From positions 26,107 to 90,106 of the forward strand of contig NZ_JANUFF010000016.1 of the NCBI RefSeq assembly GCF_024806495.1: a stretch of DNA of 64,000 nt, written 5' to 3'. Made by a program: the position numbers and the translations under genes. Positions within the stretch are counted from its first letter, which is position 1, and every line of letters begins with the position of its first letter. Source of the stretch: Chryseobacterium sp. JUb7 (GTDB lineage: Bacteria; Bacteroidota; Bacteroidia; Flavobacteriales; Weeksellaceae). Of this stretch, positions 53,997 through 61,020 are shown piece by piece. The notes below the pieces were generated by a model, which did not search any database, was not told the DNA's origin, and saw only the letters and a program-made list of their open reading frames with translations.

Positions 53997-54335
53997 ATGA
54001 AAAAAAATCTTTTTATTTTACCCGCATTGATCTTCTCAGGTTTTGCTTTTTCTCAGATAGGAATTAAAGCGAATCCAAAACCAAAAGCCACATTTATCAG
54101 TACAGGAGCTTCAGCAAAAGAAAATTTGAGTATGCCGGAGGTAACTAAACTGGGAGCTCAGCCTAATCAATTGCTTATTGTTTGCACGGCACCCGGACTT
54201 TTTCCATATCCAGGTTCAGCTGATAAATATTATCAATGCGTAAAAAGCAGCACCCGGTGGTATTATTATGTGTATAATTGCCCGGCAGGATTATCATTTA
54301 ACCCGGCACAAAAGAAATGTGTCTCTGGAAATTAG
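53997..54335 (+). CDS. Small secreted protein: surface-protein leader joined to a chitin-binding-type-2-like domain
   Basis: The 112-residue protein starts MKKNLFILPALIFSGFAFSQ, close to the surface protein at 51510, and keeps its next block in worn form (NPKPKATFIS, GASAKENLSMPEVTKLGAQ against NPKATLDI, GASAEGLLLPRVDRLKAQ). From residue 62 it changes to a Cys-rich domain: CTAPGLFPYP, KYYQC, YNCPAGLSFNPAQKKC. That spacing is the peritrophin-A/CBM14 pattern of chitin-binding proteins, with one of the usual six Cys not evident. It looks like a domain swap onto an existing export leader. Chitin or another polysaccharide as ligand is inferred. Confidence 0.65.
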   Translation: MKKNLFILPALIFSGFAFSQIGIKANPKPKATFISTGASAKENLSMPEVTKLGAQPNQLLIVCTAPGLFPYPGSADKYYQCVKSSTRWYYYVYNCPAGLSFNPAQKKCVSGN

Positions 54336-54576
54336 AAAAAAATGAATGATCATTGATCATCTTCCATTAGTTTTTGTGTTTGAGCAAGGGTTTTAAGTTT
54401 TTATGTTCGATATCTTTCCCTTGCTCTATTTTTAGAACTGCTTATGATTTTAAAATCTAAAATATAATTTGTTGTTCTACTTCACAACTACTTCAATATG
54501 ACTTTAATCTGCTGATATTCAAAACATAAAGCATATGATGTAGATTTGTAGTACTATTTTTCTGTCAAAGGGATTA

Positions 54577-54584
54577 TAAATTTG
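54577..54584 (+). promoter_or_regulatory. -7 box TAAATTTG in duplicated leader
   Basis: The leader from about 54550 to 54620 repeats that of the 51510 gene, including TATAAATTTGCAAC and ACACAAATGATGAAAATT. Only an 18-codon frame (54605-54661) follows. Confidence 0.45.
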
Positions 54585-54604
54585 CAACGATAATTAAAAC
54601 ACAA

Positions 54605-54661
54605 ATGATGAAAATTTTAATCGCTGTTTCAGAATTGCCTACATCACTACACCATATATAA
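54605..54661 (+). pseudogene. Short frame MMKIL..., remnant or leader peptide
   Basis: The frame of 18 residues begins with the same ATGATGAAAATT as the frame at 51412 and then differs. It is either a leader peptide or the remaining 5' end of a deleted member of the surface-protein family. Confidence 0.3.
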
Positions 54662-54900
54662 AAAAATAATGAGTCAATACTCAATAAGAACCCAAGTGAA
54701 ATTATGATTGATAAATAATCATTTATCATCTTAGTTTTTCATTAGTGTTTGTGTTTCGAGCAAGGGATCTACGTTTTACTCTCTCCCTTGCTCATTTTAA
54801 GAAAATAATAAAGTAAGGCTTTACAGTCTTATTACTCTACAATATATCCGTAAGTTATCCTTGGGAAACTTAATGGGTTAGTTTTTTAATAATAAGGGGA

Positions 54901-54927
54901 ATCTGCTCACTCGTTGAGCAGATTTTT
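54901..54927 (+). terminator. Plus-strand terminator ATCTGCTCA...TGAGCAGAT
   Basis: A perfect 9 bp stem with a 5-base loop is followed by six T. It could end transcripts from the duplicated leader region. Confidence 0.7.
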
Positions 54928-54933
54928 TCACAT

Positions 54934-54958
54934 AAAAAAGTCCACTCAACGAGTGAAC
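54934..54958 (-). terminator. Minus-strand terminator of the YxSQA-repeat gene
   Basis: On the minus strand GTTCACTC and GAGTGGAC form an 8 bp stem (one G-U pair) with loop GTT followed by six T. It lies just after the stop codon at 54971. Confidence 0.7.
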
Positions 54959-54970
54959 TTAGGGCTATTT

Positions 54971-55306
54971 TCAGTACATCAGATGTTGCTTATCTTTGTT
55001 TCTCCATCCTGCCTGACTGTCATATTTCACAAAAAATATTTTTAAATCAGCTTGGCTTTCATAGTCTACAAAAAATATTTTTTTCTTGGCCTGACTCGCA
55101 TATTGGGTAAAAAACCATTTTCCGTTGTTGCTTCCGGCCTGGCTGTCGTAATCTACTTTATAAACTTTCAGATCTGCCTGGCTTTCATACTCCACCACGA
55201 AAACTTTCACATCTGCCTGACTCGAATATTGTGTGGAAAATACCTTCTGGGCATTCACTTTAACTCCCAGAATAAAAAGGAAAATTATCAATAGAGACTT
55301 CATCAT
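54971..55306 (-). CDS. YxSQA-repeat secreted protein, 7(1) septoil-knot-like family
   Basis: From ATG 55306 (or 55303) the protein has 111 residues: a signal peptide (to about 20, ending NAQ) and six repeats of about 15 residues, each a beta strand then Y-x-S-Q-A (QYSSQADVK, EYESQADLK, DYDSQAGS, QYASQAKKK, DYESQADLK, KYDSQAGW). I recognise this as the small repeat family (former DUF6150, named septoil knot) predicted to tie an unusually deep 7(1) knot; the name is from memory and the knot is not visible from sequence. Function is unknown. The frame extends 39 codons upstream, but that part is not repeat-like and overlaps the terminator at 55374-55395. Confidence 0.72.
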   Translation of the reverse strand: MMKSLLIIFLFILGVKVNAQKVFSTQYSSQADVKVFVVEYESQADLKVYKVDYDSQAGSNNGKWFFTQYASQAKKKIFFVDYESQADLKIFFVKYDSQAGWRNKDKQHLMY

Positions 55307-55373
55307 TTTAGTATTAATTTGATGATAAAAGATACAAAAAATAACTTCCTTCACTATTATTTTTCTAAAAAAA

Positions 55374-55395
55374 GCGCCCGCATTTCTGCGGGCGC
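55374..55395 (-). terminator. Terminator of the VIT/vWA gene
   Basis: GCGCCCGCA and TGCGGGCGC form a perfect 9 bp GC stem with loop TTTC; on the minus strand it is followed by a run of T. It separates the VIT/vWA gene from the knot-like gene on the same strand. Confidence 0.85.
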
Positions 55396-55430
55396 ACGAA
55401 CTAATTGTGTTTTTACCTAACATATTAACA

Positions 55431-58403
55431 TTAAAACTCGAATTCTCCTATTAAAATACCGTCTCTATTCCCTTCAGAATTTTTCTGATTCTGGAAAACA
55501 ACGATTTTTCTTTCCTGCTTTCCGGTAGCATAGTTGATATAGACCTCAGCCATAATCGCTGTAGGACCGGCAATATTGATCTGTCTTTCTCCAAAGAAAT
55601 TAGTCTGAATCTGGTATTTCCCTTTGATTGCTTTTTTCAATAAAAACTGCTCCGGACCGAAGCCTCCTGTAAAATCATTGCTTATTCTTCCTCCAATCTG
55701 CGTTGATTTATGAGAATACATACATCTCTCCTGATTAGGATCCGTTACCCAAAGATCAATGTCGGTATTGTCTTTATTCCAGTTAAGAACTACTCGTATA
55801 TTCACCGGAAGATCGGCAATAATTTTAGGATTGATATTTTTCAGGCTCAACTGATTACTGTGTCTGCTGATCAGTTCATTGATCTCCATGATGATAGTTT
55901 CTTCAATTCCATTGTCACGGGCAGCAATTTCACGGGTATATGATTGATTTAAAATTTTATATAAATTATCCAGAGCTTCCTGATATCTTCCGTTATCTTC
56001 CAGTGCCAGTGCATAATCTCTGTAACTTTGAGGATCAAAAGGTCTCCACTCCAATACTTTTTGACTGATCCAAAGTTCTTTATCATAAATATCTGCCTGC
56101 TTTAAACGGTAAGCCAATAATTTATACAGTTCTTCATTTTCGATATCTAAATCGGCAATAGAACTTAAAACTTTTAATCCTAACCTTTTATCATTCATCT
56201 TGAAAAGCAGCTGAGCTACATCAAAATAATATTGAGGAGTTTCCTGATAATCCAGCCTGTTATTAAGATAAATCTGATAAATTTCGATTGATTTTTTATC
56301 ACCTTCAAAAAGTTTCATGTATTCAGCATCTGATTTCACATCAAAAGTGCTTATTTTACCTTTACTGATCACACTTTCCTGAATTTCCTTTCTTTTATCT
56401 CCTGCCAAAGAACTCATTCCTCTTACTGAAACATTAACACCAGAGGCAGAACCTTGTAAACTCGCGACCATATTCTTTGCTACAGGTTCTGCCGAAACCA
56501 CGTAAGATGATACCGAAGCCGATGTTCTCTTCGCAGAATAACCTACCATCACAACCTCCTCAATTCTCCTTTCTCTTTCCATGGTATCCCTTTGAGACTG
56601 GCTTTTGGCAGGCTTAGGATACACTTTTTCTTTCTGCTCAAAGTCTGTGCTCCACCATTTTTTCAGATTCGCAGTAATACTTTCCGCTCTTTGCATCAGA
56701 TTATTGACACGCTGATCTTTAAGCTGCTCATTATTCTTTACAATCCTGTTATATTCCTGGCGCAGTTCTGCCGGAGGGGCAATTTCGTAGCGAACATAAT
56801 CTGTAATATTTTCCAGAACCATCAGGCTCATATTATTGCTTACCAATCCAAATTGCCTGCTTAGATTTTTAATTTCAGCTTTATTTTTCTTTTCGAAAAT
56901 TTCCAGTTCATTTAATTTTTTCTGAGCCCAGAATTGTGAAATTTCCCAATCTTTTATGGTCTGATTATTTGCATCTAACTGGATTATTTTAGATTCGGTC
57001 ACTTCATTTCCATACCCGAATAATGCCTTTATTGTGGTTTGATTTCCGTTTAAAATACCCGTTAAAAGAAAATTATCCGAGATCGTCTGCGGAAGTGAAG
57101 GATATACTTCTGAAACGACAGCATTATTTTCGATTCCTAAAAACTTTAAAGGTTCATATAATAATTTTTTAACCTCTTTTGACGGTTGATTTTCACTCAG
57201 ATTCAAAAATTCGCCTCCCGTTTTAGCACTGATAAATTTTAACTGATTAAAGTTGGCATTATTAGAAGCAGCAATCGTATAGACAGGTGTTTTCCAAACC
57301 AGATTCAAATCTCCGAAAGACGAAAGACCGTCTGTAAAAAATAAAACCTCGTCTTCCTTCAAAGGCTTCAGCTGTCCGAAATCCGTTCCTCCGTCATACG
57401 TTACCTGAGACAGATATGTTTTCAGCTCAGTCCAGTCACCTCTGCTTATTCTGAATTTTTTCCCCTCATCAAAGGTATTGTTGATAAAATACACATTGAC
57501 TATAAGGCTTTTATTCGTTTTAAAATATTCATTTAACAATTCAAATTCCTTTTTGTGATCACGCTTTGAGCCACTTAAAGAATTATCCCAGACAATAGCT
57601 AATCTGTTGGTCAGCTTCTTCTCTCTTTCTTTTGCTTCGACTCCTAAGTCTGCCAGAAAATAAGAAGAATTATCTGATGCTTTTTGCAATAAAACACTTT
57701 GGTTGCTATCATTCTGTGGTAAATTTATTTTAAGATTCTGAGATGGTTTATAGTTGGTTTTATGTGTTTCTGCCACCCAAACATTTCCATTTTTTATGAA
57801 ATTGAAACTTCCGTCCGGTCTTTCCTCCAACAGTGGAGACACTGCATTTTGAAAGACACTTGTTTTAATGTTAAAATCAGGAATCGAATCCGAATAATTC
57901 AATGGTAAAAAGTACTGAAAACTATTTCCTGCTTTTTTTAATTCATAATGATAGGTGATCTGAACCGTTCTCTCTCCTCCGTTAGCATTGATCGGATAAA
58001 TTCTTGTTCTGAAATTATTGCCTTCCACTTTTTCAAGAATTCCCGGGTCTACATTTCTTTTTTCGATCGTTTCAAAAACTTCTTTTGCCTTTTCTTTTTC
58101 TACCGGGACAGCATTTCTCAGTTTTCCGTTAATATCCAAAGCATAGCCACTCACATTTACCCCTTCAGGAAGTGGAAAAGTAAGTCTTCCTTCCATCAGC
58201 CGGCTGGAATTATTTCTAAATACCATCGTAATAATATTCGTAGAAATCCCCCCCGTGATTTTTGTTTCGATATTGAGTTTTTGAAGAACAACCTGCTTGT
58301 TTTTATCAAACCCTCCCTTCTTATCCGGTGTTTCGATAACCGGAATCTGTGCCCAATATAATATGGGAAACACTAATAAAAATGTAATATATAAGTTTTT
58401 CAT
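55431..58403 (-). CDS. VIT and vWA domain protein with TonB-plug-like insert and DUF2135
   Basis: The 990-residue exported protein has a signal peptide (to about 19), a VIT domain (about 45-170, with GRLTFPLPEGVNVSGYALDINGKLRNAVPVEKEKAKEVFE), a vWA-like domain (about 265-420: LAIVWDNSLSGS, VTYDGGTDF, EVLFFTDG), then at about 610-660 a segment like the SusC TonB box and plug start (RIEEVVMVGYSAKR, SLQGSASGVNVSVRGMSS), a TPR region (about 720-840), and a C-terminal DUF2135 beta domain with DIDLWVTDPNQERC. The first MIDAS position reads DNSLSGS, with N in place of the usual x, so metal binding is possible. The plug-like insert cannot form a pore by itself. Function is unknown. Confidence 0.8.
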   Translation of the reverse strand: MKNLYITFLLVFPILYWAQIPVIETPDKKGGFDKNKQVVLQKLNIETKITGGISTNIITMVFRNNSSRLMEGRLTFPLPEGVNVSGYALDINGKLRNAVPVEKEKAKEVFETIEKRNVDPGILEKVEGNNFRTRIYPINANGGERTVQITYHYELKKAGNSFQYFLPLNYSDSIPDFNIKTSVFQNAVSPLLEERPDGSFNFIKNGNVWVAETHKTNYKPSQNLKINLPQNDSNQSVLLQKASDNSSYFLADLGVEAKEREKKLTNRLAIVWDNSLSGSKRDHKKEFELLNEYFKTNKSLIVNVYFINNTFDEGKKFRISRGDWTELKTYLSQVTYDGGTDFGQLKPLKEDEVLFFTDGLSSFGDLNLVWKTPVYTIAASNNANFNQLKFISAKTGGEFLNLSENQPSKEVKKLLYEPLKFLGIENNAVVSEVYPSLPQTISDNFLLTGILNGNQTTIKALFGYGNEVTESKIIQLDANNQTIKDWEISQFWAQKKLNELEIFEKKNKAEIKNLSRQFGLVSNNMSLMVLENITDYVRYEIAPPAELRQEYNRIVKNNEQLKDQRVNNLMQRAESITANLKKWWSTDFEQKEKVYPKPAKSQSQRDTMERERRIEEVVMVGYSAKRTSASVSSYVVSAEPVAKNMVASLQGSASGVNVSVRGMSSLAGDKRKEIQESVISKGKISTFDVKSDAEYMKLFEGDKKSIEIYQIYLNNRLDYQETPQYYFDVAQLLFKMNDKRLGLKVLSSIADLDIENEELYKLLAYRLKQADIYDKELWISQKVLEWRPFDPQSYRDYALALEDNGRYQEALDNLYKILNQSYTREIAARDNGIEETIIMEINELISRHSNQLSLKNINPKIIADLPVNIRVVLNWNKDNTDIDLWVTDPNQERCMYSHKSTQIGGRISNDFTGGFGPEQFLLKKAIKGKYQIQTNFFGERQINIAGPTAIMAEVYINYATGKQERKIVVFQNQKNSEGNRDGILIGEFEF

Positions 58404-58610
58404 CCTAGACTATTTTTTTGCTCATGAGCCTCATTACTTATAAAGATGTCATCCGGAAGAAAAAGGTTGGAAATGCAATTGAAATTTTTACAATTATTTT
58501 TTTAAAAAGTTCAAAATATCGATATAAAACACTTTATAGTGATTTATTTTTATTAAATTTAACCTTTAAACATCAAATAATCAAGAAAAAAGGTGACCGG
58601 AAGATGTTAA

Positions 58611-58626
58611 CTACACTAGAGTGTAG
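58611..58626. promoter_or_regulatory. Lux-box-like operator 1 (thiF-like gene)
   Basis: CTACACTAGAGTGTAG is a perfect palindrome with a 2-base centre. It ends 22 bp before the -7 box at 58649. Confidence 0.8.
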
Positions 58627-58648
58627 CTTTTATCATTTTACATCCGCT

Positions 58649-58656
58649 TACATTTG
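58649..58656 (+). promoter_or_regulatory. -7 box TACATTTG of the thiF-like gene
   Basis: It matches TAnnTTTG exactly and sits 22 bp after operator 1. No TTG -33 element is present; the operator takes that place. The start codon is at 58673. Confidence 0.65.
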
Positions 58657-58672
58657 TATCAAAGTATTAGAT

Positions 58673-59419
58673 ATGGAAGCACAATATACACGAAACAGAC
58701 TTTACGTACACGAAGAAGAGCAAAGCAGAATAAAAAACTTCTCAATATTACTGGCCGGAAGCGGTATCGGAAGCAATATTGCCGAATGTGCCCTTCGTTT
58801 TGGTTTTGAAAACATTACCATAGTAGACGGTGATACTATTGAGCAATCCAATCTGAACAGACAAAACTACACGCATAAAGACATCTCCTTCTTTAAGGCG
58901 GAAACTTTGTATAACCGGCTAAAAGACATTAATCCTGAAGCCAATATTCAGTTCCGGAAAGAATTTATCACCCATGAAAATGTACACGATATCATTGAAG
59001 GACATGATATTGCCATCAATGCCCTTGATTTCACAAGTGACATCCCAATTGTTTTCGATAAAATATGCCAGGAAAAAGGCATGCACATTCTTCATCCTTA
59101 TAATCTGGGCTGGGGAGGTCTTGTAGCTGTTATAACTCCGACAGGATTGTCTCTTGACAGTCTTACTGATGACAATTTCAACGAACTGAAAATGGTAGAA
59201 TACGTTGCCGGATATCTACGGTTTTGGGAGCGTCCGAATGAATGGCTCGAAAACATTATCAATGATTACAAAAAAGAACAGGAAAACCTTCCCCCGCCTC
59301 AATTATCCATTGCATCATGGATTGTGGCCGGGATGTGTACGCATGTGATGTTTAAAATTGCTACCGGAAAACCTTATAAAACGTTTCCTCAATTTTATAT
59401 CAATGCTATTTCCGATTAA
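58673..59419 (+). CDS. ThiF/E1-like adenylyltransferase
   Basis: From ATG 58673 the protein has 248 residues; the frame extends 85 codons upstream but that part covers the operator and -7 box. It has the E1 fold: nucleotide loop GSGIGSNI (about 29-36), VDGDTIEQSNLNRQ (about 51-64) with the Arg finger region, ALDFTSD near 118 and a C-terminal helix. Such enzymes adenylate a C-terminal carboxylate (MoeB, ThiF, MccB). It lacks the paired CxxC zinc site and has only three scattered Cys, so sulfur transfer is not evident. It shares an operator with the LuxI-like gene and the receptor, so a role in making a signal or maturing a peptide is inferred. It converges with the regulator gene, 12 bp apart. 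Confidence 0.75.
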   Translation: MEAQYTRNRLYVHEEEQSRIKNFSILLAGSGIGSNIAECALRFGFENITIVDGDTIEQSNLNRQNYTHKDISFFKAETLYNRLKDINPEANIQFRKEFITHENVHDIIEGHDIAINALDFTSDIPIVFDKICQEKGMHILHPYNLGWGGLVAVITPTGLSLDSLTDDNFNELKMVEYVAGYLRFWERPNEWLENIINDYKKEQENLPPPQLSIASWIVAGMCTHVMFKIATGKPYKTFPQFYINAISD

Positions 59420-59431
59420 AAAGGGTAAAAA

Positions 59432-60190
59432 TTAAATTAATTTATAGCTGGTAGCATATGACATCGCTTCCGTGATGTTGTTGACCCCCATTTTATCAAA
59501 CAATTTCCTTCTGTGGAATTTGACGGTATCTCCTGTTACAAAGATTTTCTCAGCGATCTCGTTGATCGTAAGTCCCTGTGCATATAAGCGCAGGATTTCC
59601 ACTTCCCTTTCGGAGAGTTTAATTTTCTCTTCTTTGATCCATTTACTTTCTTTGAGATCATAGTTCCAGATTTCATCGGTTCCCTGTTTTACAATGGAAA
59701 TATTTCCCGATTTATGATTGTGGGACAAAGACACCAGACACATTGCTTTCCACATTTTACCTTCTGAGGAAAGGAATAACGGGGTTAATTTATGATTGAT
59801 AAGGATTGCATTTTTATTTTCATTAATTAAATGGAAATCATAAGAAATAGTGTATAATTTTCTTTCTTCAGCAGGCAGATTTTCATAAAAATCGAATCCT
59901 ACTTCATTGATCTTAAAGAGCAACTCGAGATCTTCTTTCTTCACATGCCTGAAATAGAAAGCATATCCCATTGTTTCAACTTCCTGAGGAGTATGATCAC
60001 ACAAAAACAAAGGATTGTCGGACACATATTCAAAATTCTGTTTTTGATAATCGATCACATAAACACTCATATACGTAATTCTCGAAAAAGCTTTAATAAC
60101 TTCTAAGTAATCAGCAGTCTGATTACTCTCTGACTCTGAGATGTTTTGAATGCTGTTTTTCGTTGTAAAAAATTTATTTATTTCTTCCAT
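59432..60190 (-). CDS. PAS plus LuxR-type HTH regulator
   Basis: The 252-residue protein has a PAS-like sensor region (about 28-180; VYVIDYQKQNFEYVSDNPLFLCDHTPQEVETMG) and a C-terminal LuxR helix-turn-helix (about 192-252; LSEREVEILRLYAQGLTINEIAEKIFVTGDTVKFHRRKL). The autoinducer-binding domain of LuxR itself is not recognisable. It is divergent from the LuxI-like gene, with two palindromes (60221, 60249) between them. It is the obvious candidate to bind the CTACACTnnAGTGTAG sites, since LuxR-type HTH pairs bind palindromes of that size. Whether the PAS region binds a small molecule is unknown. Confidence 0.85.
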   Translation of the reverse strand: MEEINKFFTTKNSIQNISESESNQTADYLEVIKAFSRITYMSVYVIDYQKQNFEYVSDNPLFLCDHTPQEVETMGYAFYFRHVKKEDLELLFKINEVGFDFYENLPAEERKLYTISYDFHLINENKNAILINHKLTPLFLSSEGKMWKAMCLVSLSHNHKSGNISIVKQGTDEIWNYDLKESKWIKEEKIKLSEREVEILRLYAQGLTINEIAEKIFVTGDTVKFHRRKLFDKMGVNNITEAMSYATSYKLI

Positions 60191-60220
60191 GGCTTAGTTT
60201 AAAAGGGGAGTTTTCTGTGA

Positions 60221-60236
60221 CTACACTAAAGTGTAG
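60221..60236. promoter_or_regulatory. Lux-box-like operator 2 (shared intergenic region)
   Basis: CTACACTAAAGTGTAG is a perfect palindrome, 30 bp upstream of the regulator start. No -7 box stands 22 bp from it towards the regulator, so here it may repress or help operator 3. Confidence 0.78.
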
Positions 60237-60248
60237 ACTTTAACAAAT

Positions 60249-60264
60249 CTACACAAAAGTGTAG
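60249..60264. promoter_or_regulatory. Lux-box-like operator 3 (LuxI-like gene)
   Basis: CTACACAAAAGTGTAG has one mismatched pair. Its centre is 28 bp from that of operator 2, and it ends 22 bp before TAATTTTA at 60287. Confidence 0.78.
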
Positions 60265-60286
60265 CATTATTTACTATTCAGTGAAA

Positions 60287-60294
60287 TAATTTTA
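60287..60294 (+). promoter_or_regulatory. -7-like box TAATTTTA of the LuxI-like gene
   Basis: It matches TAnnTTTG except for the last base and keeps the 22 bp distance from operator 3. The start codon is at 60313. Confidence 0.5.
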
Positions 60295-60312
60295 CCTAAA
60301 GATAATAAAAAT

Positions 60313-60954
60313 ATGGAATATTTTAACTTTTGCTCTTTAAGTAATAAAGACCTACACGAGCTCGCAGAATTCGTTGTTACAGAGAATTTTAATCATCATG
60401 AAGATTATTCGGATCTGGAGCAGTTCAGGGCTGAAGTAGATGATATATATCACGAGGAAAAAAGTTTTAATGACTCTAAAATTTTTGTTTCCCGGGATAA
60501 CGATCAAAAAATCAACGGATCGATAAGAGTTTTAAAATGGAATCACCAAGATGTTCTGCCATTGGAGAAACTGTTCAGGATCAATCCTCAGGATATCATT
60601 AAAAACAAAAACACCGATATCTGGCACATCGGAAGATTCGCCATCAAGAAAGGAATTGACAAAACAGGATTCGGAGTTTTTAAAACTTTAATGGCATACG
60701 CACTTAATGAAGTTTGCCACAACGAAAACTCTGTTGCCATTGCTGAGTGTGATGCCAAGCTTTTAAAAGTTCTAAAATTAATGGGTATTGAAGCGATCAC
60801 TCTGGCTGAACCTATCCACTATCTGGGTTCTGAAACCATTCCTGTTTTGCTTACTTATAACGGCTTGAAAAAGTTCCTTGACAAGAACTGTCATCTGATG
60901 ACAAAAACAGCGAGCGACCTACACCAAAGTGTAGTATTACAGCGAACCGCTTAA
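60313..60954 (+). CDS. LuxI-fold N-acyltransferase-like protein (possible signal synthase)
   Basis: The 213-residue protein has the order of blocks seen in autoinducer synthases of the GNAT superfamily: INGSIRVLKW (about 67-76; GxWRIL in LasI), LPLEKLF, then DIWHIGRFAI (about 102-111; HIWELSRFAI in LasI), a helix LMAYALNEVC, the strand VAIAECDAKLLKVLKLMGIEA and AEPIHYLG. The Arg positions (about 72 and 108) agree with conserved Arg of LuxI proteins, but the acidic residue of the WEL-R motif is His, and the N-terminal Arg-Phe-Trp set is not evident. So an acyl-amino acid or another acyl signal is more likely than a standard homoserine lactone. FeeM-type acyl amino acid synthase is a close alternative. 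Operator 4 lies in its last codons. Confidence 0.72.
   Translation: MEYFNFCSLSNKDLHELAEFVVTENFNHHEDYSDLEQFRAEVDDIYHEEKSFNDSKIFVSRDNDQKINGSIRVLKWNHQDVLPLEKLFRINPQDIIKNKNTDIWHIGRFAIKKGIDKTGFGVFKTLMAYALNEVCHNENSVAIAECDAKLLKVLKLMGIEAITLAEPIHYLGSETIPVLLTYNGLKKFLDKNCHLMTKTASDLHQSVVLQRTA
60919..60934. promoter_or_regulatory. Lux-box-like operator 4 (inside the end of the LuxI-like gene)
   Basis: CTACACCAAAGTGTAG has one mismatched pair. It lies 38 bp upstream of operator 5. Confidence 0.7.
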
Positions 60955-60956
60955 GA

Positions 60957-60972
60957 CTACCCAACAGTGTAG
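60957..60972. promoter_or_regulatory. Lux-box-like operator 5 (receptor gene)
   Basis: CTACCCAACAGTGTAG is the weakest copy, with a complete right arm and two changes in the left. It ends 22 bp before TACCTTTG at 60995. Confidence 0.68.
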
Positions 60973-60994
60973 CAAGAAAAAAAACACAACATAA

Positions 60995-61002
60995 TACCTT
61001 TG
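60995..61002 (+). promoter_or_regulatory. -7 box TACCTTTG of the receptor gene
   Basis: It matches TAnnTTTG exactly. If transcription starts a few bases downstream, operator 5 is centred near -42, the place of a class II LuxR-type activator. It overlaps the TTG codon at 61000, which excludes that codon as a start. Confidence 0.68.
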
Positions 61003-61020
61003 AAATATAAAATAAAAGAC

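Larger units (their letters stand above)
54336..54970. other. Duplicated intergenic block, likely scar of a lost paralogue
   Basis: Two related trailers (54356-54435 and 54716-54800), both with TCATC, TTTTTCATTAG or CCATTAGTTTTTGTG, and GAGCAAGG...CCCTTGCTC, flank a promoter leader (54545-54620) like that before the surface-protein gene. No full gene lies between leader and second trailer. The order trailer, promoter, short frame, trailer fits a third tandem family member whose body has been deleted. Confidence 0.55.

Noticed and set aside
55307..55423. Upstream extension of the YxSQA-repeat protein
   Set aside because: It would start within the terminator of the VIT/vWA gene and would hide the signal peptide that begins at 55306.
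58418..58672. 85-codon extension of the ThiF-like gene
   Set aside because: It covers operator 1 and the -7 box and does not look like an E1 domain; ATG 58673 starts the family's fold.
60313..60954. Standard acyl-homoserine lactone synthase
   Set aside because: The Glu of the WEL-R motif is His and the N-terminal Arg-Phe-Trp set is not evident, so the name luxI was not given.
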